Shown here in pieces: positions 48,842 to 57,669 of a stretch of 64,000 bases of DNA. The notes under the pieces are model-generated. The model was not told the origin of the DNA. It saw nothing but the letters and a program-made list of their open reading frames with translations, and did no database searches. Made by a program: the position numbers and the translations under genes. Origin of the DNA: Variovorax sp. OV329 (GTDB taxonomy: Bacteria > Pseudomonadota > Gammaproteobacteria > Burkholderiales > Burkholderiaceae_C); NCBI RefSeq assembly GCF_900114785.1, contig NZ_FOUG01000006.1:248001-312000 (forward strand), in the 5' to 3' direction. Numbering within the stretch: position 1 is the first letter of the stretch; the number at the start of each line of letters is the position of its first letter.

Positions 48842-50065
48842 ATGAGTGTTTTTGAAGGCTTTCTTTCCACGCCGGAGGTGCTCGACGCCTTCAGCGACCA
48901 TCGCTTCGTCGACGCCATGCTGCGCTTCGAGGCGGCGCTGGCGCGCGCGCAGGCGCAGCTGGGGCTGATCCCCGAGTCGGCGGCGCACTCCATCGTCGGC
49001 AGCTGCAAGGTGGAGCTCTTCGACGTGGCCAAGATCCTGCGCGAGAGCGGGCGGGCCGGCAGCGTCGCCATTCCGCTGGTCAAGAGCCTGAAGGAGGCGG
49101 TGGGGCTGTTCAACGCCGAGGCGGTGCCCTTCGTGCATTTCGGCAGCACCAGCCAGGACGTGATCGACAGCGCGATGGCGCTGGTCACGCGCGATGCGGT
49201 GCGGCTGGTCGATGCCGACCTGGGCAAGGCCATCGAGGCGCTGCTGCAGCACGCGGTGCGGCATGCGGAAACGCCGGTGCTGGCGCGCACGCTGATGCAG
49301 CCGGCCTCGGTCACCAGCTTCGGCCTGAAGTGCGCCAACTGGGCGGCGCCGCTGGTGCGCAGCCGCGCACGCATCGCAACCGCCGCGCACCATGCGCTCA
49401 AGCTGCAGCTGGGCGGCGCCGTCGGCACGCTGGCGCAGATGAAGGGGCAGGGCGCGCAGCTGCGCCAGCACGTGGCGCAGGCCCTGGGCCTGGCCGATGC
49501 CGGCATCGCCTGGCACACGCAGCGCGACGAATGGGTGGCCCTGGGCTGCGAGCTGGCCATCGTGGTCGGCAGCCTGGGCAAGATCGCCACCGACATCGCG
49601 CTGATGGGCCAGTACGAGGTGGGTGAGCTGGCCGAGCCCACCGAGCCCGGCCGCGGCGGCTCGTCCGCCATGCCGCACAAGCGCAACCCGGTCGCCTCGA
49701 TGGTGGCGCTGGCCGCCTCGCAGCGCGCGCCGCAGCGCGTGGCGGCGCTGCTGGCCACCATGCCGCAGCAGCACGAGCGCGCGCTGGGCGCCTGGCAGGC
49801 AGAGCTGGCCGAGTGGCCGCAGCTGCTCATGAGCACGCACGGCAGCGTCCGCGCCATGGCGGGCGCCTTGCCCGGCCTGCAGGTGGATGCAGCCAGCATG
49901 CTGGCCAACATCGAGCACCTGCGCGCCGAGCTGCCGCGCGAAGCCGCCGACGAATGGTTCGACCCGGCGCTGGCGAAGAACGCCGGCACCCTTGCCCTGG
50001 CGCAGGTCGATGCACTGCGTGCATCCGCCGCTGCCACAACCACATCCAAGGAATCTGTCCGATGA
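48842..50065 (+). CDS. pcaB: 3-carboxy-cis,cis-muconate cycloisomerase
   Basis: A 407-residue fumarase/aspartase superfamily enzyme. It converts 3-carboxymuconate, the ring-cleavage product of protocatechuate, to 4-carboxymuconolactone in the cytoplasm. The superfamily signature is GGSSAMPHKRNPVAS, preceded by VHFGSTSQDVIDSA and LMQPASVTSFGLK, all typical of PcaB. It follows the importer ATPase and overlaps pcaC by ATGA at 50062-50065. Protocatechuate dioxygenase genes (pcaGH) are not in the window. Confidence 0.92.
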   Translation: MSVFEGFLSTPEVLDAFSDHRFVDAMLRFEAALARAQAQLGLIPESAAHSIVGSCKVELFDVAKILRESGRAGSVAIPLVKSLKEAVGLFNAEAVPFVHFGSTSQDVIDSAMALVTRDAVRLVDADLGKAIEALLQHAVRHAETPVLARTLMQPASVTSFGLKCANWAAPLVRSRARIATAAHHALKLQLGGAVGTLAQMKGQGAQLRQHVAQALGLADAGIAWHTQRDEWVALGCELAIVVGSLGKIATDIALMGQYEVGELAEPTEPGRGGSSAMPHKRNPVASMVALAASQRAPQRVAALLATMPQQHERALGAWQAELAEWPQLLMSTHGSVRAMAGALPGLQVDAASMLANIEHLRAELPREAADEWFDPALAKNAGTLALAQVDALRASAAATTTSKESVR

Positions 50066-50496
50066 CCACTACCCCGAAGAACGAGGACCAGCCGGCGAGC
50101 GACTACGACGCCGGCATGATCAACCGCCGCCGCGTGCTGGGCGATGCCTGGGTCGACAAGTCCCTGGCCAACCGCAACGGCTTCAACAGCGAGTTCCAGG
50201 AACTCATCACCCGCCACGCCTGGAACGACATCTGGGGCCGCCCCGCGCTGGGCGACAAGACGCGCCGCTTCATGGTGCTGTCGATGCTGCTGGGCGTGAA
50301 GGCCTTCGAGGAATTCGTGATGCACGTGCGTGCCGCGCTGGACGGCCCGCCCGAGTCGCGCCTGACGCCCGAGGACATCAAGGAAATCATCATGATGTCG
50401 GCCATCTACGTGGGCGTGCCCGCAGCCAACCATGCCTTTGGCCTGGCCACGGCCGTGCTCAAGGAAAAAGGCCTTCTGACGGACGCGCCTGCGTGA
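50062..50496 (+). CDS. pcaC: 4-carboxymuconolactone decarboxylase
   Basis: A 144-residue PcaC/AhpD-fold enzyme that decarboxylates 4-carboxymuconolactone to 3-oxoadipate enol-lactone. YDAGMINRRRVLGDAWVDKS, NGFNSEFQELITRHAWNDIW (in parts: FQELITRHAWNDIW), TRRFMVLSMLLG and IYVGVPAANHAFGLA are the family core. It is coupled to pcaB and, by GTGA at 50493-50496, to the MFS gene. It ran free of the PcaD fusion (PcaL) seen in some bacteria. Confidence 0.93.
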   Translation: MTTTPKNEDQPASDYDAGMINRRRVLGDAWVDKSLANRNGFNSEFQELITRHAWNDIWGRPALGDKTRRFMVLSMLLGVKAFEEFVMHVRAALDGPPESRLTPEDIKEIIMMSAIYVGVPAANHAFGLATAVLKEKGLLTDAPA

Positions 50497-51710
50497 CGCC
50501 TGCGACAGCCTCGCCGCTGAGTTTCGCGCTGCTGCTGCCGCTCTTGCTGGCCGCGCAGCCGGTGGCCACCGACAGCTACCTGCCCGCGCTGCCCGCGATT
50601 GCGGGCGCGCTCGGCTCGGCCAGTTCCAGCCTGACCATGTTCGTGCTGGCCTTCGGCATCGCGCAGATCCCGGTTGGGAGCCTTGCGGACCGCATCGGCC
50701 GCCGGCCGGTGCTGCTCGGCGGCCTGGCCTTGTACGTGGTGGCGGCGCTGGTGGGCGCCCTCGCCGTGAGCGCCACCATGCTGGCCTGTGTGCGCGCGGT
50801 GCAGGGTGCAGCCATGGCTGCCATCCTGGTGTGCTCGCGCGCGGCGGTGCGCGACCTGTATCCGGCGCATGAAGGCATGCACGTGATGGCTCGCGGCCTG
50901 ACGGGCCTGGGCTTCGTCGCGCTGATCGCGCCGGTGCTGGGCGCCTTCGTCGTGCAGTGGGCCGGCTGGCGCTGGGTGCTGGTGCTGATGGCGGTCTACG
51001 GCGCGGTGTTGCTGGCCATGTGCTGGCATTCCTTCGGCGAGACACGCGTGCCGCAGGCCGGGGGCCAGCCGGCTGCCAAGGGCGGGGTGCGCGAGGTCTT
51101 CGCCAGCCGAAGCTTTCGGGTGTGGACCAGCGTGTCGGCGGCCAGCTATGGCGGCATCTTCTGCTTCCTGCTGCTCTCGCCCCTGGTCTACATCGGCTAC
51201 CTGGGGCTGGAGCCGGCGCTGTACGGCTGGATTCCATCCTTCGGCTCGGCCATCTACATCTGCGCCACCACGGCCTGCCGGCGCCTGCTGTACCGCTGGG
51301 GGCCGCTGCGCACGGTGCGGCTGGGCGCTTCGCTCAGCGTCACCGGCGCGCTCATCCAGGCCTTGGGCGCCTGGCAGCTGCCCGAGAGCGCCTGGCCGCT
51401 GATGCTGGGCCATGCCTTCTACAGCATGGGCCACGGCATCCATCAACCCTGCGGGCAGGCGGGTGCCGTGGGCGAGCTGCCGCAGCTGGCCGGCCGCGCG
51501 GTATCGTGGTCGGGATTCACCATGATGGCGGTGGCCTTCTGCGTGGGGCAAGTCGCCTCGCGTTTCATGGAGGCGCCCTACGTCCACGGCGCCTGGCCGA
51601 TGGTGGTGCCCATGCTGCTGGCGGCAGCCACGCTGCTGCTGATCGCCTTCCTCTGGCTGCCGCGGGTATTGCAGCAGCCACACCAGACACACAAGGAGAA
51701 ACAGACATGA
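50493..51710 (+). CDS. MFS transporter, Bcr/CflA-like
   Basis: A 405-residue, 12-helix carrier starting at GTG 50493 within the pcaC stop. The first helix region reads VATDSYLPALPAIAGAL, and helix 2 and its loop IAQIPVGSLADRIGRRPVLLGG, both typical of the Bcr/CflA drug-efflux group. Its position between pcaC and pcaD, with start-stop overlaps on both sides, implies a role in the aromatic pathway, perhaps export of excess intermediates or uptake of a related acid (inference). Confidence 0.87.
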   Translation: MTPATASPLSFALLLPLLLAAQPVATDSYLPALPAIAGALGSASSSLTMFVLAFGIAQIPVGSLADRIGRRPVLLGGLALYVVAALVGALAVSATMLACVRAVQGAAMAAILVCSRAAVRDLYPAHEGMHVMARGLTGLGFVALIAPVLGAFVVQWAGWRWVLVLMAVYGAVLLAMCWHSFGETRVPQAGGQPAAKGGVREVFASRSFRVWTSVSAASYGGIFCFLLLSPLVYIGYLGLEPALYGWIPSFGSAIYICATTACRRLLYRWGPLRTVRLGASLSVTGALIQALGAWQLPESAWPLMLGHAFYSMGHGIHQPCGQAGAVGELPQLAGRAVSWSGFTMMAVAFCVGQVASRFMEAPYVHGAWPMVVPMLLAAATLLLIAFLWLPRVLQQPHQTHKEKQT

Positions 51711-52474
51711 TCCACCTCAACCTCGTTCGCGAAGGGCAGGGCCCGGTCGTCGTGCTGAGCCACGCGCTGGGCTGCGACCTGCACATGTGGGACGGCGTGG
51801 CGCCGCTGCTGGCACGCGACTTCACCGTGCTGCGCTACGACCACCGCAACCACGGCCGCTCCGACGTGGTGGACGGCGCGCTGAGCATGCAGACGCTGGC
51901 GCAGGACGCGGCCGACCTGATCGCGCGCGAAGCCGGCGGCAAGCCGGTGCATTTCGTCGGCCTGTCGATGGGCGGCATGACCGCGCAGGCGCTGGCCGTG
52001 GCACGGCCGGAACTGCTGGCCAGCGTGGTGATCGCGAATTCGTCTTCCTACTACCCCGACCGCGCGCCCTGGCAGGCCCGCGTCGAGACGGTGCAGGCCC
52101 AGGGCGTGGCCGCCATTGCCACCGGCGCGGTGGCCCGCTGGCTGACGCCCGAGTTCGCCGCCACGTCCGATGGCGCGGCGCTGGCCAAGAAGCTGCACGA
52201 CACCTTGATCGCCACCGACGCGGCCGGCTACATCGCCGCCTGCCAGGGCGTGGCCGCCATCGACTTCCGGGAGAGCAACCGGAAGATCGGCCGGCCCACG
52301 CTGGTGATCGCCGGCGCGCGCGACGAGGCCACGCCGCCGGCCATGTCCGAGGCGATGGTGCAGGCCATTCCCGGCGCGAAGCTGGGAATGATCGAGGCGG
52401 CGCACCTGAGCGCCGTCGAGCGCCCGGATGAATTCGCCGAGCTGCTCAAGGACTTCTACGCCGCTACCCGATAG
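51707..52474 (+). CDS. pcaD: 3-oxoadipate enol-lactonase
   Basis: A 255-residue alpha/beta hydrolase that opens 3-oxoadipate enol-lactone to 3-oxoadipate. The oxyanion region is VLSHALGCDLHMWDGV, the nucleophile S87 is in VGLSMGGMTAQ, the acid is probably the aspartate in IAGARDEATPP, and the histidine is in EAAHLSAVERP. This pattern and length are PcaD-typical. It is the last gene of the pca/liv block, coupled to the MFS gene by an ATGA overlap at 51707-51710. The later CoA-transferase and thiolase genes are not in the window. Confidence 0.9.
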   Translation: MIHLNLVREGQGPVVVLSHALGCDLHMWDGVAPLLARDFTVLRYDHRNHGRSDVVDGALSMQTLAQDAADLIAREAGGKPVHFVGLSMGGMTAQALAVARPELLASVVIANSSSYYPDRAPWQARVETVQAQGVAAIATGAVARWLTPEFAATSDGAALAKKLHDTLIATDAAGYIAACQGVAAIDFRESNRKIGRPTLVIAGARDEATPPAMSEAMVQAIPGAKLGMIEAAHLSAVERPDEFAELLKDFYAATR

Positions 52475-52493
52475 GCACCCGCGCCGGGCCCGC

Positions 52494-52660
52494 CCGCGGA
52501 ACCTGCTTCACCGGGCTCGCAGTGCGTGCCAGCCCCCGCACCGCGGAACCGGCTTTGCCAGGCCGCAGGTGCGGTCCCCTCCTCGGGAGGTGGCGAATTA
52601 CACGCAGCGAAGCGGAGTGAAAAGCCGGGAGGCCTCAAATACCCGCGCTCTGGCCGCGCC
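52494..52660. repeat. Intergenic repeat element with internal direct repeats and hairpin
   Basis: The 212-base gap after pcaD holds two similar 33-base units, 52494-52526 and 52541-52573, both beginning CCGCGGAACC and ending in CGCAG/TGCG. Then come a CCTCC/GGAGG hairpin and an unusual purine-rich stretch (GCAGCGAAGCGGAGTGAAAA). No reading frame here looks coding. Elements of this type (GGCTTTGCC... GGTCCCC...) are, as I recall, scattered between genes in Comamonadaceae genomes. It may end pcaD transcription. Confidence 0.5.
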
Positions 52661-52686
52661 TGCCTGACGGGGGGAGAATGCGCGCC

Positions 52687-53382
52687 ATGAGCACCCCCAC
52701 CCCCAACACACCCCGTCAGCTGCGCATCGATTTCGTCTCCGACGTCTCCTGTCCCTGGTGCGCGGTCGGCCTTGGCGCGCTGGAGCAAGCGATGGCGAGC
52801 GTATCGCCCGAGATCGAGGTCGAGCTGCATTTCCAGCCCTTCGAGCTGAACCCCGACATGCCGCGCGAAGGCCAGGACTCGGTCGAGCACCTGGTTGAAA
52901 AGTACGGCATCGACGAGGCGCAGGTGAAGGCCAACGGCGATCGCATCCGCGAGCGCGGCGCCACGGTAGGCTTCGACTTCGACATGGCGCGGCGCAAGCG
53001 CGTGTGGAACACCTTCGACGCCCACCGCCTGCTGCATTGGGCCGAGGAAACGGACGTGGAAAAGCAGCGCGCTCTGAAGAAGTCGCTCTTCAAGGCCTAC
53101 TTCACCGACGGCCTCAATCCTTCCGACCCCGAACTGCTGGTGCGCCTGGCCGGCGAAGCGGGGCTGGATGCGCAGCGCGCGCGCGAGATCCTGGCGGGCG
53201 ACGAATTCGACGCGGCCACCCGCGCCCGCGAGCGCCTCTACACCGGTGCGGGCATCCACTCCGTGCCGGCGATCATCATCGACAACCAGCACCTGATCTC
53301 GGGCGGCCAGCCGGCCGAGATCTTCGAGCGCGCGCTGCGCCAGATCGCCGGCGCTGCGCCGCAGCAGACGGCCGAGGCCTGA
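52687..53382 (+). CDS. DsbA-family oxidoreductase (FrnE-like)
   Basis: A 231-residue thioredoxin-fold protein of the FrnE/2-hydroxychromene-isomerase-like DsbA group. The active-site motif is VSCPWCAVG near residue 20. The insert is helical (VEHLVEKYGIDEAQV), and the closing IHSVPAIIIDNQHLISGGQP is the family's cis-proline and strand region. There is no signal peptide, so it is cytoplasmic, unlike true DsbA. ATG 52687 is used; ATG 52678 is in frame upstream. It precedes the nitronate-monooxygenase-like gene by four bases and is likely cotranscribed. Confidence 0.88.
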   Translation: MSTPTPNTPRQLRIDFVSDVSCPWCAVGLGALEQAMASVSPEIEVELHFQPFELNPDMPREGQDSVEHLVEKYGIDEAQVKANGDRIRERGATVGFDFDMARRKRVWNTFDAHRLLHWAEETDVEKQRALKKSLFKAYFTDGLNPSDPELLVRLAGEAGLDAQRAREILAGDEFDAATRARERLYTGAGIHSVPAIIIDNQHLISGGQPAEIFERALRQIAGAAPQQTAEA

Positions 53383-53386
53383 GGCC

Positions 53387-54451
53387 ATGCCTGCGCCATC
53401 GATCGCCCAGTTGCTGGGAACCCAGCTTCCCCTGATCCAGGCGCCCATGGCCGGCGCCCAAGGCAGCGCGATGGCCATCGCGGCGAGCAATGCCGGCGCC
53501 CTGGGCTCCCTGCCCTGCGCCATGCTCTCGGCCGATGCCATGCGCGCCGAACTGGAGGCCGTCCGCTCGGCCACCGGCGGCAGGCCCTTCAACGTCAACT
53601 TCTTCGCCCACCACGCGCCCACGCCCGATGCGCAGCGCGAGGCCGCGTGGCGCAAGGCCCTGGCGCCTTACTACGCCGAGTTCGGCATCGACCCCGCGGG
53701 CATCGCGGGCGGCGCAGGCCGCAACCCGTTCAGCGATGCGGCCGCCGACGTGCTGGAGGACTTCAAGCCCGCGGTGGTGAGCTTCCACTTCGGCCTGCCC
53801 TCGGAAGACCTGCTGGCCCGCGTGCGCAAGTGGGGTTCCAAGGTGCTGAGCTCGGCCACCACCGTGGAAGAGGCCCAGTGGCTGGCCGCGCGCGGCGTGG
53901 ACGCGGTGATCGCCCAGGGCTTGGAAGCGGGCGGGCACCGCGGCCATTTCCTGTCGCACGACCTCAGCCGCCAGATGGGCACCTTCGCGCTTCTGCCGCA
54001 GATCCTCAAGGCGGTGAAGCTGCCGGTGATCGCCGCGGGCGGCATCGTGGACGCGGCCACCATCCGCTCTGCCATGGCCATGGGCGCGGCCGGCGTGCAG
54101 GTGGGCACTGCCTACCTGTTGTGCCCCGAGGCGACCCTCAGCGCGCCGCATCGCGCGGCCCTCTCGGGCAGCGACGCGGCGCACCGCCACACGGCGCTGA
54201 CCAACCTGTTCACCGGCCGGCCGGCGCGCGGCATCATGAACCGCGTGATGCGCGAGCTGGGCCCGATCAGCGATGCGCCGCCGGAGTTTCCGCTGGCCAC
54301 CGCGGCCTTCGCGCCGATCCGCGCCAAGGCAGAAAGTCAGGGCAGCGGGGATTTTTCTCCGCTATGGTCGGGTCAGAACGCAAGCGGCTGCAAGGCCATC
54401 GGCGCGGAGGAACTCACGCGTGAGTTGGCCGCAGCCTTCCAGAGCCCATGA
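53387..54451 (+). CDS. Nitronate monooxygenase-family flavin oxidoreductase
   Basis: A 354-residue FMN TIM-barrel enzyme of the nitronate monooxygenase / 2-nitropropane dioxygenase family. The LIQAPMAGAQGS start, ARGVDAVIAQGLEAGGHRGHF (in part: QGLEAGGHRGHF), VIAAGGIVDAATIRSAMAMGA (in part: AAGGIVDAATI) and GVQVGTAYLLCPEA form the FMN-binding core, and the histidine in GGHRG is the usual catalytic base. It would oxidise alkyl nitronates such as propionate-3-nitronate. It runs in the same direction as the FrnE-like gene. Confidence 0.87.
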   Translation: MPAPSIAQLLGTQLPLIQAPMAGAQGSAMAIAASNAGALGSLPCAMLSADAMRAELEAVRSATGGRPFNVNFFAHHAPTPDAQREAAWRKALAPYYAEFGIDPAGIAGGAGRNPFSDAAADVLEDFKPAVVSFHFGLPSEDLLARVRKWGSKVLSSATTVEEAQWLAARGVDAVIAQGLEAGGHRGHFLSHDLSRQMGTFALLPQILKAVKLPVIAAGGIVDAATIRSAMAMGAAGVQVGTAYLLCPEATLSAPHRAALSGSDAAHRHTALTNLFTGRPARGIMNRVMRELGPISDAPPEFPLATAAFAPIRAKAESQGSGDFSPLWSGQNASGCKAIGAEELTRELAAAFQSP

Positions 54452-54478
54452 CACCTGAGAGGAAAGGATTTCGTCGAC

Positions 54479-55387
54479 ATGCCTGAGCGCGAGGACCCCA
54501 GAGACTTCAGACCCGTTCGCGAATCCTCGGTCTGGACGGCCGTCATCCTGGTGGTGGTGCTGCTGGGCGCCGGCGCCCTGTGGTGGCGCTGGTCGCAGAC
54601 GCAGGCGCCGGTGCAGCCGGTGGCCGTCACCACGCAGCCCGACACCCCCGCGGCGGCGCCCGTGGATGCGCCGCCGCCTGCGCAGCCCGAGCAGGTGGCA
54701 CCGCTCAACCCCATCGACACCCCGCCCGATCCGGCGCTGCCGCAGCTGTCCGATTCCGACGCCAGGGTCACGGCCGCGCTGAACCAACTGCTGGGTGCCA
54801 GGAGCGTCACCAGCTTCCTGAACGTGGACGGCTTCGTGCGCCGCTTCGTGGCCACGGTGGACAACCTGCCTCGCGAGCATGCGCCCTCGCGCGTGTGGCC
54901 GGTGCAGCCGGTGGGCCAGCGCTTCGCCACCGGCGGTGCCGGCGACAACACGGCCATCGCCCTGGACAACGGCCAGCGCTACACGCCGCTGGTGCTGCTG
55001 TCCGAGAACGTCGACCCGGCCGCAGCGGCCACCGTCTACTTCAAGCTCTACCCGCTGTTCCAGCAGGCCTTCGAGGAGCTGGGCTACCCGGGCAAGTACT
55101 TCAACGACCGCCTGGTCGCCGTCATCGACCACCTGCTGGCCGCGCCCGAGCCCGAGGGGCCGGTGAAGGTGAAGATGGTCGAGGTCAAGAGCGACACGCC
55201 CATGGCCCGGCCCTTGGTGCACTACGAGTTCACCGACCCGCAGCTCGAGGCCATGTCGGCCGGCCAGAAGATGATGGTGCGCACGGGCCTGGTCAACGAG
55301 CGACGCCTGAAGACGCGGCTCAAGGCCTTCCGCGCCCAGATCGTCGCCGGCTCGCCGGCCACGCCGGCCGTGTCGCAGAAGAAGTAG
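54479..55387 (+). CDS. DUF3014 family membrane-anchored protein
   Basis: A 302-residue protein with a short charged cytoplasmic start, one hydrophobic helix (SVWTAVILVVVLLGAGALWW, about residues 17-36), then a Pro/Ala/Gln-rich linker of about 50 residues and a periplasmic domain from about residue 95 (RSVTSFLNVDGFVRRFVATVDNL in parts). That domain matches DUF3014, whose role is not known. The gene begins 27 bases after the flavoenzyme and ends at a GC-rich hairpin before the convergent selD gene. Confidence 0.82.
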   Translation: MPEREDPRDFRPVRESSVWTAVILVVVLLGAGALWWRWSQTQAPVQPVAVTTQPDTPAAAPVDAPPPAQPEQVAPLNPIDTPPDPALPQLSDSDARVTAALNQLLGARSVTSFLNVDGFVRRFVATVDNLPREHAPSRVWPVQPVGQRFATGGAGDNTAIALDNGQRYTPLVLLSENVDPAAAATVYFKLYPLFQQAFEELGYPGKYFNDRLVAVIDHLLAAPEPEGPVKVKMVEVKSDTPMARPLVHYEFTDPQLEAMSAGQKMMVRTGLVNERRLKTRLKAFRAQIVAGSPATPAVSQKK

Positions 55388-55391
55388 GCCC

Positions 55392-55409
55392 GCGGCCGCA
55401 AGCGGCCGC
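55392..55409. terminator. GC hairpin between convergent DUF3014 and selD genes
   Basis: GCGGCCGC (55392-55399) and GCGGCCGC (55402-55409) pair perfectly around AA, five bases after the DUF3014 stop. There is no T-run on either side, so it could be a factor-assisted or bidirectional end, or just a 3' stabiliser. Confidence 0.4.
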
Positions 55410-55461
55410 ATTGCGCAGGCGCACTGCCGCGCCACGTGTGCGGGCTCTCAGTCGGCCAATT

Positions 55462-56526
55462 TCAGCCGGCCGAGAAGCGCAGACGCGCCGCGCCGGCTGC
55501 CGGTGCGGTCTTTTCCATGTGGCCGATGAGCGCCGCCTGCTCGAAGCCCGCGCCGGCGAAGGCGCTCAGCACCGCATCCACCGCGTCGGGCGCGCAGCTC
55601 ACCAGGAGCCCGCCGCTGGTCTGCGGGTCTGACACCATGGCGCGCTGCCACTCGGGCGCGGCGGCGGGCCAGTCGACCTCGCTGCCATAGCCGCCCCAGT
55701 TGCGCCCCGAGGCGCCGGTGACGATGCCCTGGGCCGCGAAGCCGGCCGCCACCTCGATGAGCGGCAGGCGAGCGAGCGACACCTCGGCCGAAAGATCGGC
55801 ACCGCGGCACATCTCCAGCAGATGGCCCGCCAGGCCGAAGCCCGTCACGTCGGTCATGCCGTGCACCGCGTCCATGGCGGCCAGCTCGCTGCCCACCTTG
55901 TTGAGCCTGGTGGTGTGGCGCAGCATCTGCGCATAGCCCTCGTCGCCCAGCACGCCCTTCTTGAGCGCAGCCGACAAGATGCCCACGCCCAGCGGCTTGC
56001 CCAGCACCAGCGCGTCGCCAGGCTTTGCATCCGAATTGCGGCGCACGCGCGAGGGGTGCACCAGGCCCAGCCCCACCAGGCCGTAGATGGGCTCCAGCAC
56101 GTCGATGCTGTGGCCGCCCGCAATGGGGATGCCCGCCTCGCGGCAGATGCTGGCGCCGCCTTCGAGCACCCGGCCGATCACGTCGGGCGGCAGCTTGGCG
56201 ATGGGCATGCCCACCAGCGCCAGCGCCAGGATGGGAGTGCCGCCCATGGCGTAGATGTCGGACAGCGCGTTGGTGGCGGCGATGCGGCCGAAGTCGAAGG
56301 GGTCGTCGACGATGGGGGTGAAGAAGTCGGTGGTGGCCACCAGCGCCTGCTGGTCGTTGAGCTGGTAGACGGCGGCGTCGTCGGCCGTCTCGGTGCCCAC
56401 CAGCAACTGGGGCGGCACCAGGCCTTGCGGGGCGCGTGCCAGAATCTCCGACAGCAGGCCGGGGGCGATCTTGCAGCCGCAGCCGCCGCCGTGCGAGAAA
56501 GAAGTGAGAGCGATCGGATTCGTCAT
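55462..56526 (-). CDS. selD: Selenide, water dikinase (selenophosphate synthetase)
   Basis: A 354-residue PurM-fold kinase that makes selenophosphate from selenide and ATP. The catalytic C16 and K19 are in GGGCGCK, so it uses cysteine and not selenocysteine. Further landmarks are TDFFTPIVDDPFDFGRIAA (in part), GGTPILALALVG, GGHSIDVLEPIYGL, and GMTDVTGFGLAGHLLEM near the middle. It is divergent from selU with an 84-base gap. No selA or selB is in the window, so selenophosphate here is clearly tied to tRNA modification; selenoprotein synthesis cannot be judged. Confidence 0.95.
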   Translation of the reverse strand: MTNPIALTSFSHGGGCGCKIAPGLLSEILARAPQGLVPPQLLVGTETADDAAVYQLNDQQALVATTDFFTPIVDDPFDFGRIAATNALSDIYAMGGTPILALALVGMPIAKLPPDVIGRVLEGGASICREAGIPIAGGHSIDVLEPIYGLVGLGLVHPSRVRRNSDAKPGDALVLGKPLGVGILSAALKKGVLGDEGYAQMLRHTTRLNKVGSELAAMDAVHGMTDVTGFGLAGHLLEMCRGADLSAEVSLARLPLIEVAAGFAAQGIVTGASGRNWGGYGSEVDWPAAAPEWQRAMVSDPQTSGGLLVSCAPDAVDAVLSAFAGAGFEQAALIGHMEKTAPAAGAARLRFSAG

Positions 56527-56610
56527 GAAAGTAGAGCAAGCCCGTTTTTGCAGGGCCTTCGATTTTGCATTGGATGCGCCAGGCGCAGCAGCGTGCGGGG
56601 TGATCGAGGA

Positions 56611-57657
56611 ATGAGCCATAACGCACCCGTGCGCGTGCCCGACATGCACGCCTTCGACACCCTCATCGACGCGCGCTCGCCCGCGGAGTTCGCGCTCGAC
56701 CACGTGCCCGGCGCCATCAACTGCCCGGTGCTGGACGACGAGGAGCGCCGCATCGTCGGCACGCTGTACAAGCAGCAGGGCGCCTTCGAGGCCCGGCGCG
56801 TGGGCGGCGCCATGGTGGCGGCCAACCTGGCGCGCCACCTGCGTGAGCGCTTCGCCGACCGGCCGGCCCACTGGAAGCCCCTGGTCTACTGCTGGCGCGG
56901 CGGCCTGCGCAGCGGTTCCATGGTGACCTGGCTGCGCCTGGTGGGCTGGGACGCGCAGCAGCTGGCCGGCGGCTACAAGAGCTTTCGCCGCCACGTCATC
57001 TCGCAGATCGACGCGTTGTGCCCGCGCCTGGACCTGCGCGTGATCTGCGGCGCCACCGGCAGCGCCAAGACCCGCGTGCTGCAGGCCCTCGCCGCGCAGG
57101 GCGAGCAGGTGCTGGACCTGGAGGAGGCCGCCTGCCACAAGGGCTCGCTGCTGGGCGGCCTGCCCGGCGTGCCGCAGCCTTCGCAGAAGAACTTCGAGAC
57201 GCAGATCGCCACGCGCATGGAGGGCTTCGACCTGGCGCGGCCGGTCTACGTGGAAGGCGAGAGCCCGCGCATCGGCAAGCTCTCGCTGCCGCTCACGCTG
57301 GTGGCGCGCATGCGCGAGGCACCGGTGATCGAAGTCGCGGCCACGCCGCCCGCGCGACTGGCCTACCTGCTGCGCGACTACGCCTACCTGGGCGACGAGC
57401 GCGAGGTCCTGGCCACGCAACTGGGCAAGCTCAAGGAGATGCAGGGCAAGGAGACGGTGGCGCGCTGGCAGGAATGGGCGCTGGCCGGCGAGCTCGCGCC
57501 GCTCTTCGAGGAGCTGATGTCGCTGCACTACGACCCGCACTACCAGCGCTCGCAGGAGCGGCACTTTCGCGCCTGGGGCGAGCGCCGCAGCGTCGAGGCA
57601 CAGGACCTGGACGAGGCGGGCATCGAGTCTCTCGCCGGCCGGATCCGGGCCCTCTGA
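56611..57657 (+). CDS. selU: tRNA 2-selenouridine synthase (SelU/MnmH)
   Basis: A 348-residue enzyme that converts 2-thiouridine at the wobble base of Lys, Glu and Gln tRNAs to 2-selenouridine. The N-terminal rhodanese domain has C94 in VYCWRGGLRSGSM. A P-loop domain follows with GATGSAKT at 147-154; residue 152 is alanine where the classical Walker A has glycine. EGESPRIGKLSLP and LRDYAYLGDE are family-specific. ATG 56611 with GAGGA directly before it is used. Its divergence from selD suggests a shared control region. Confidence 0.94.
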   Translation: MSHNAPVRVPDMHAFDTLIDARSPAEFALDHVPGAINCPVLDDEERRIVGTLYKQQGAFEARRVGGAMVAANLARHLRERFADRPAHWKPLVYCWRGGLRSGSMVTWLRLVGWDAQQLAGGYKSFRRHVISQIDALCPRLDLRVICGATGSAKTRVLQALAAQGEQVLDLEEAACHKGSLLGGLPGVPQPSQKNFETQIATRMEGFDLARPVYVEGESPRIGKLSLPLTLVARMREAPVIEVAATPPARLAYLLRDYAYLGDEREVLATQLGKLKEMQGKETVARWQEWALAGELAPLFEELMSLHYDPHYQRSQERHFRAWGERRSVEAQDLDEAGIESLAGRIRAL

Positions 57658-57669
57658 GCCGGCCGCGCT

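Noticed and set aside
48116..51237. Long minus-strand open frames opposite livF, pcaB and the MFS gene
   Set aside because: No domain pattern; the plus-strand genes are well recognised and coupled.
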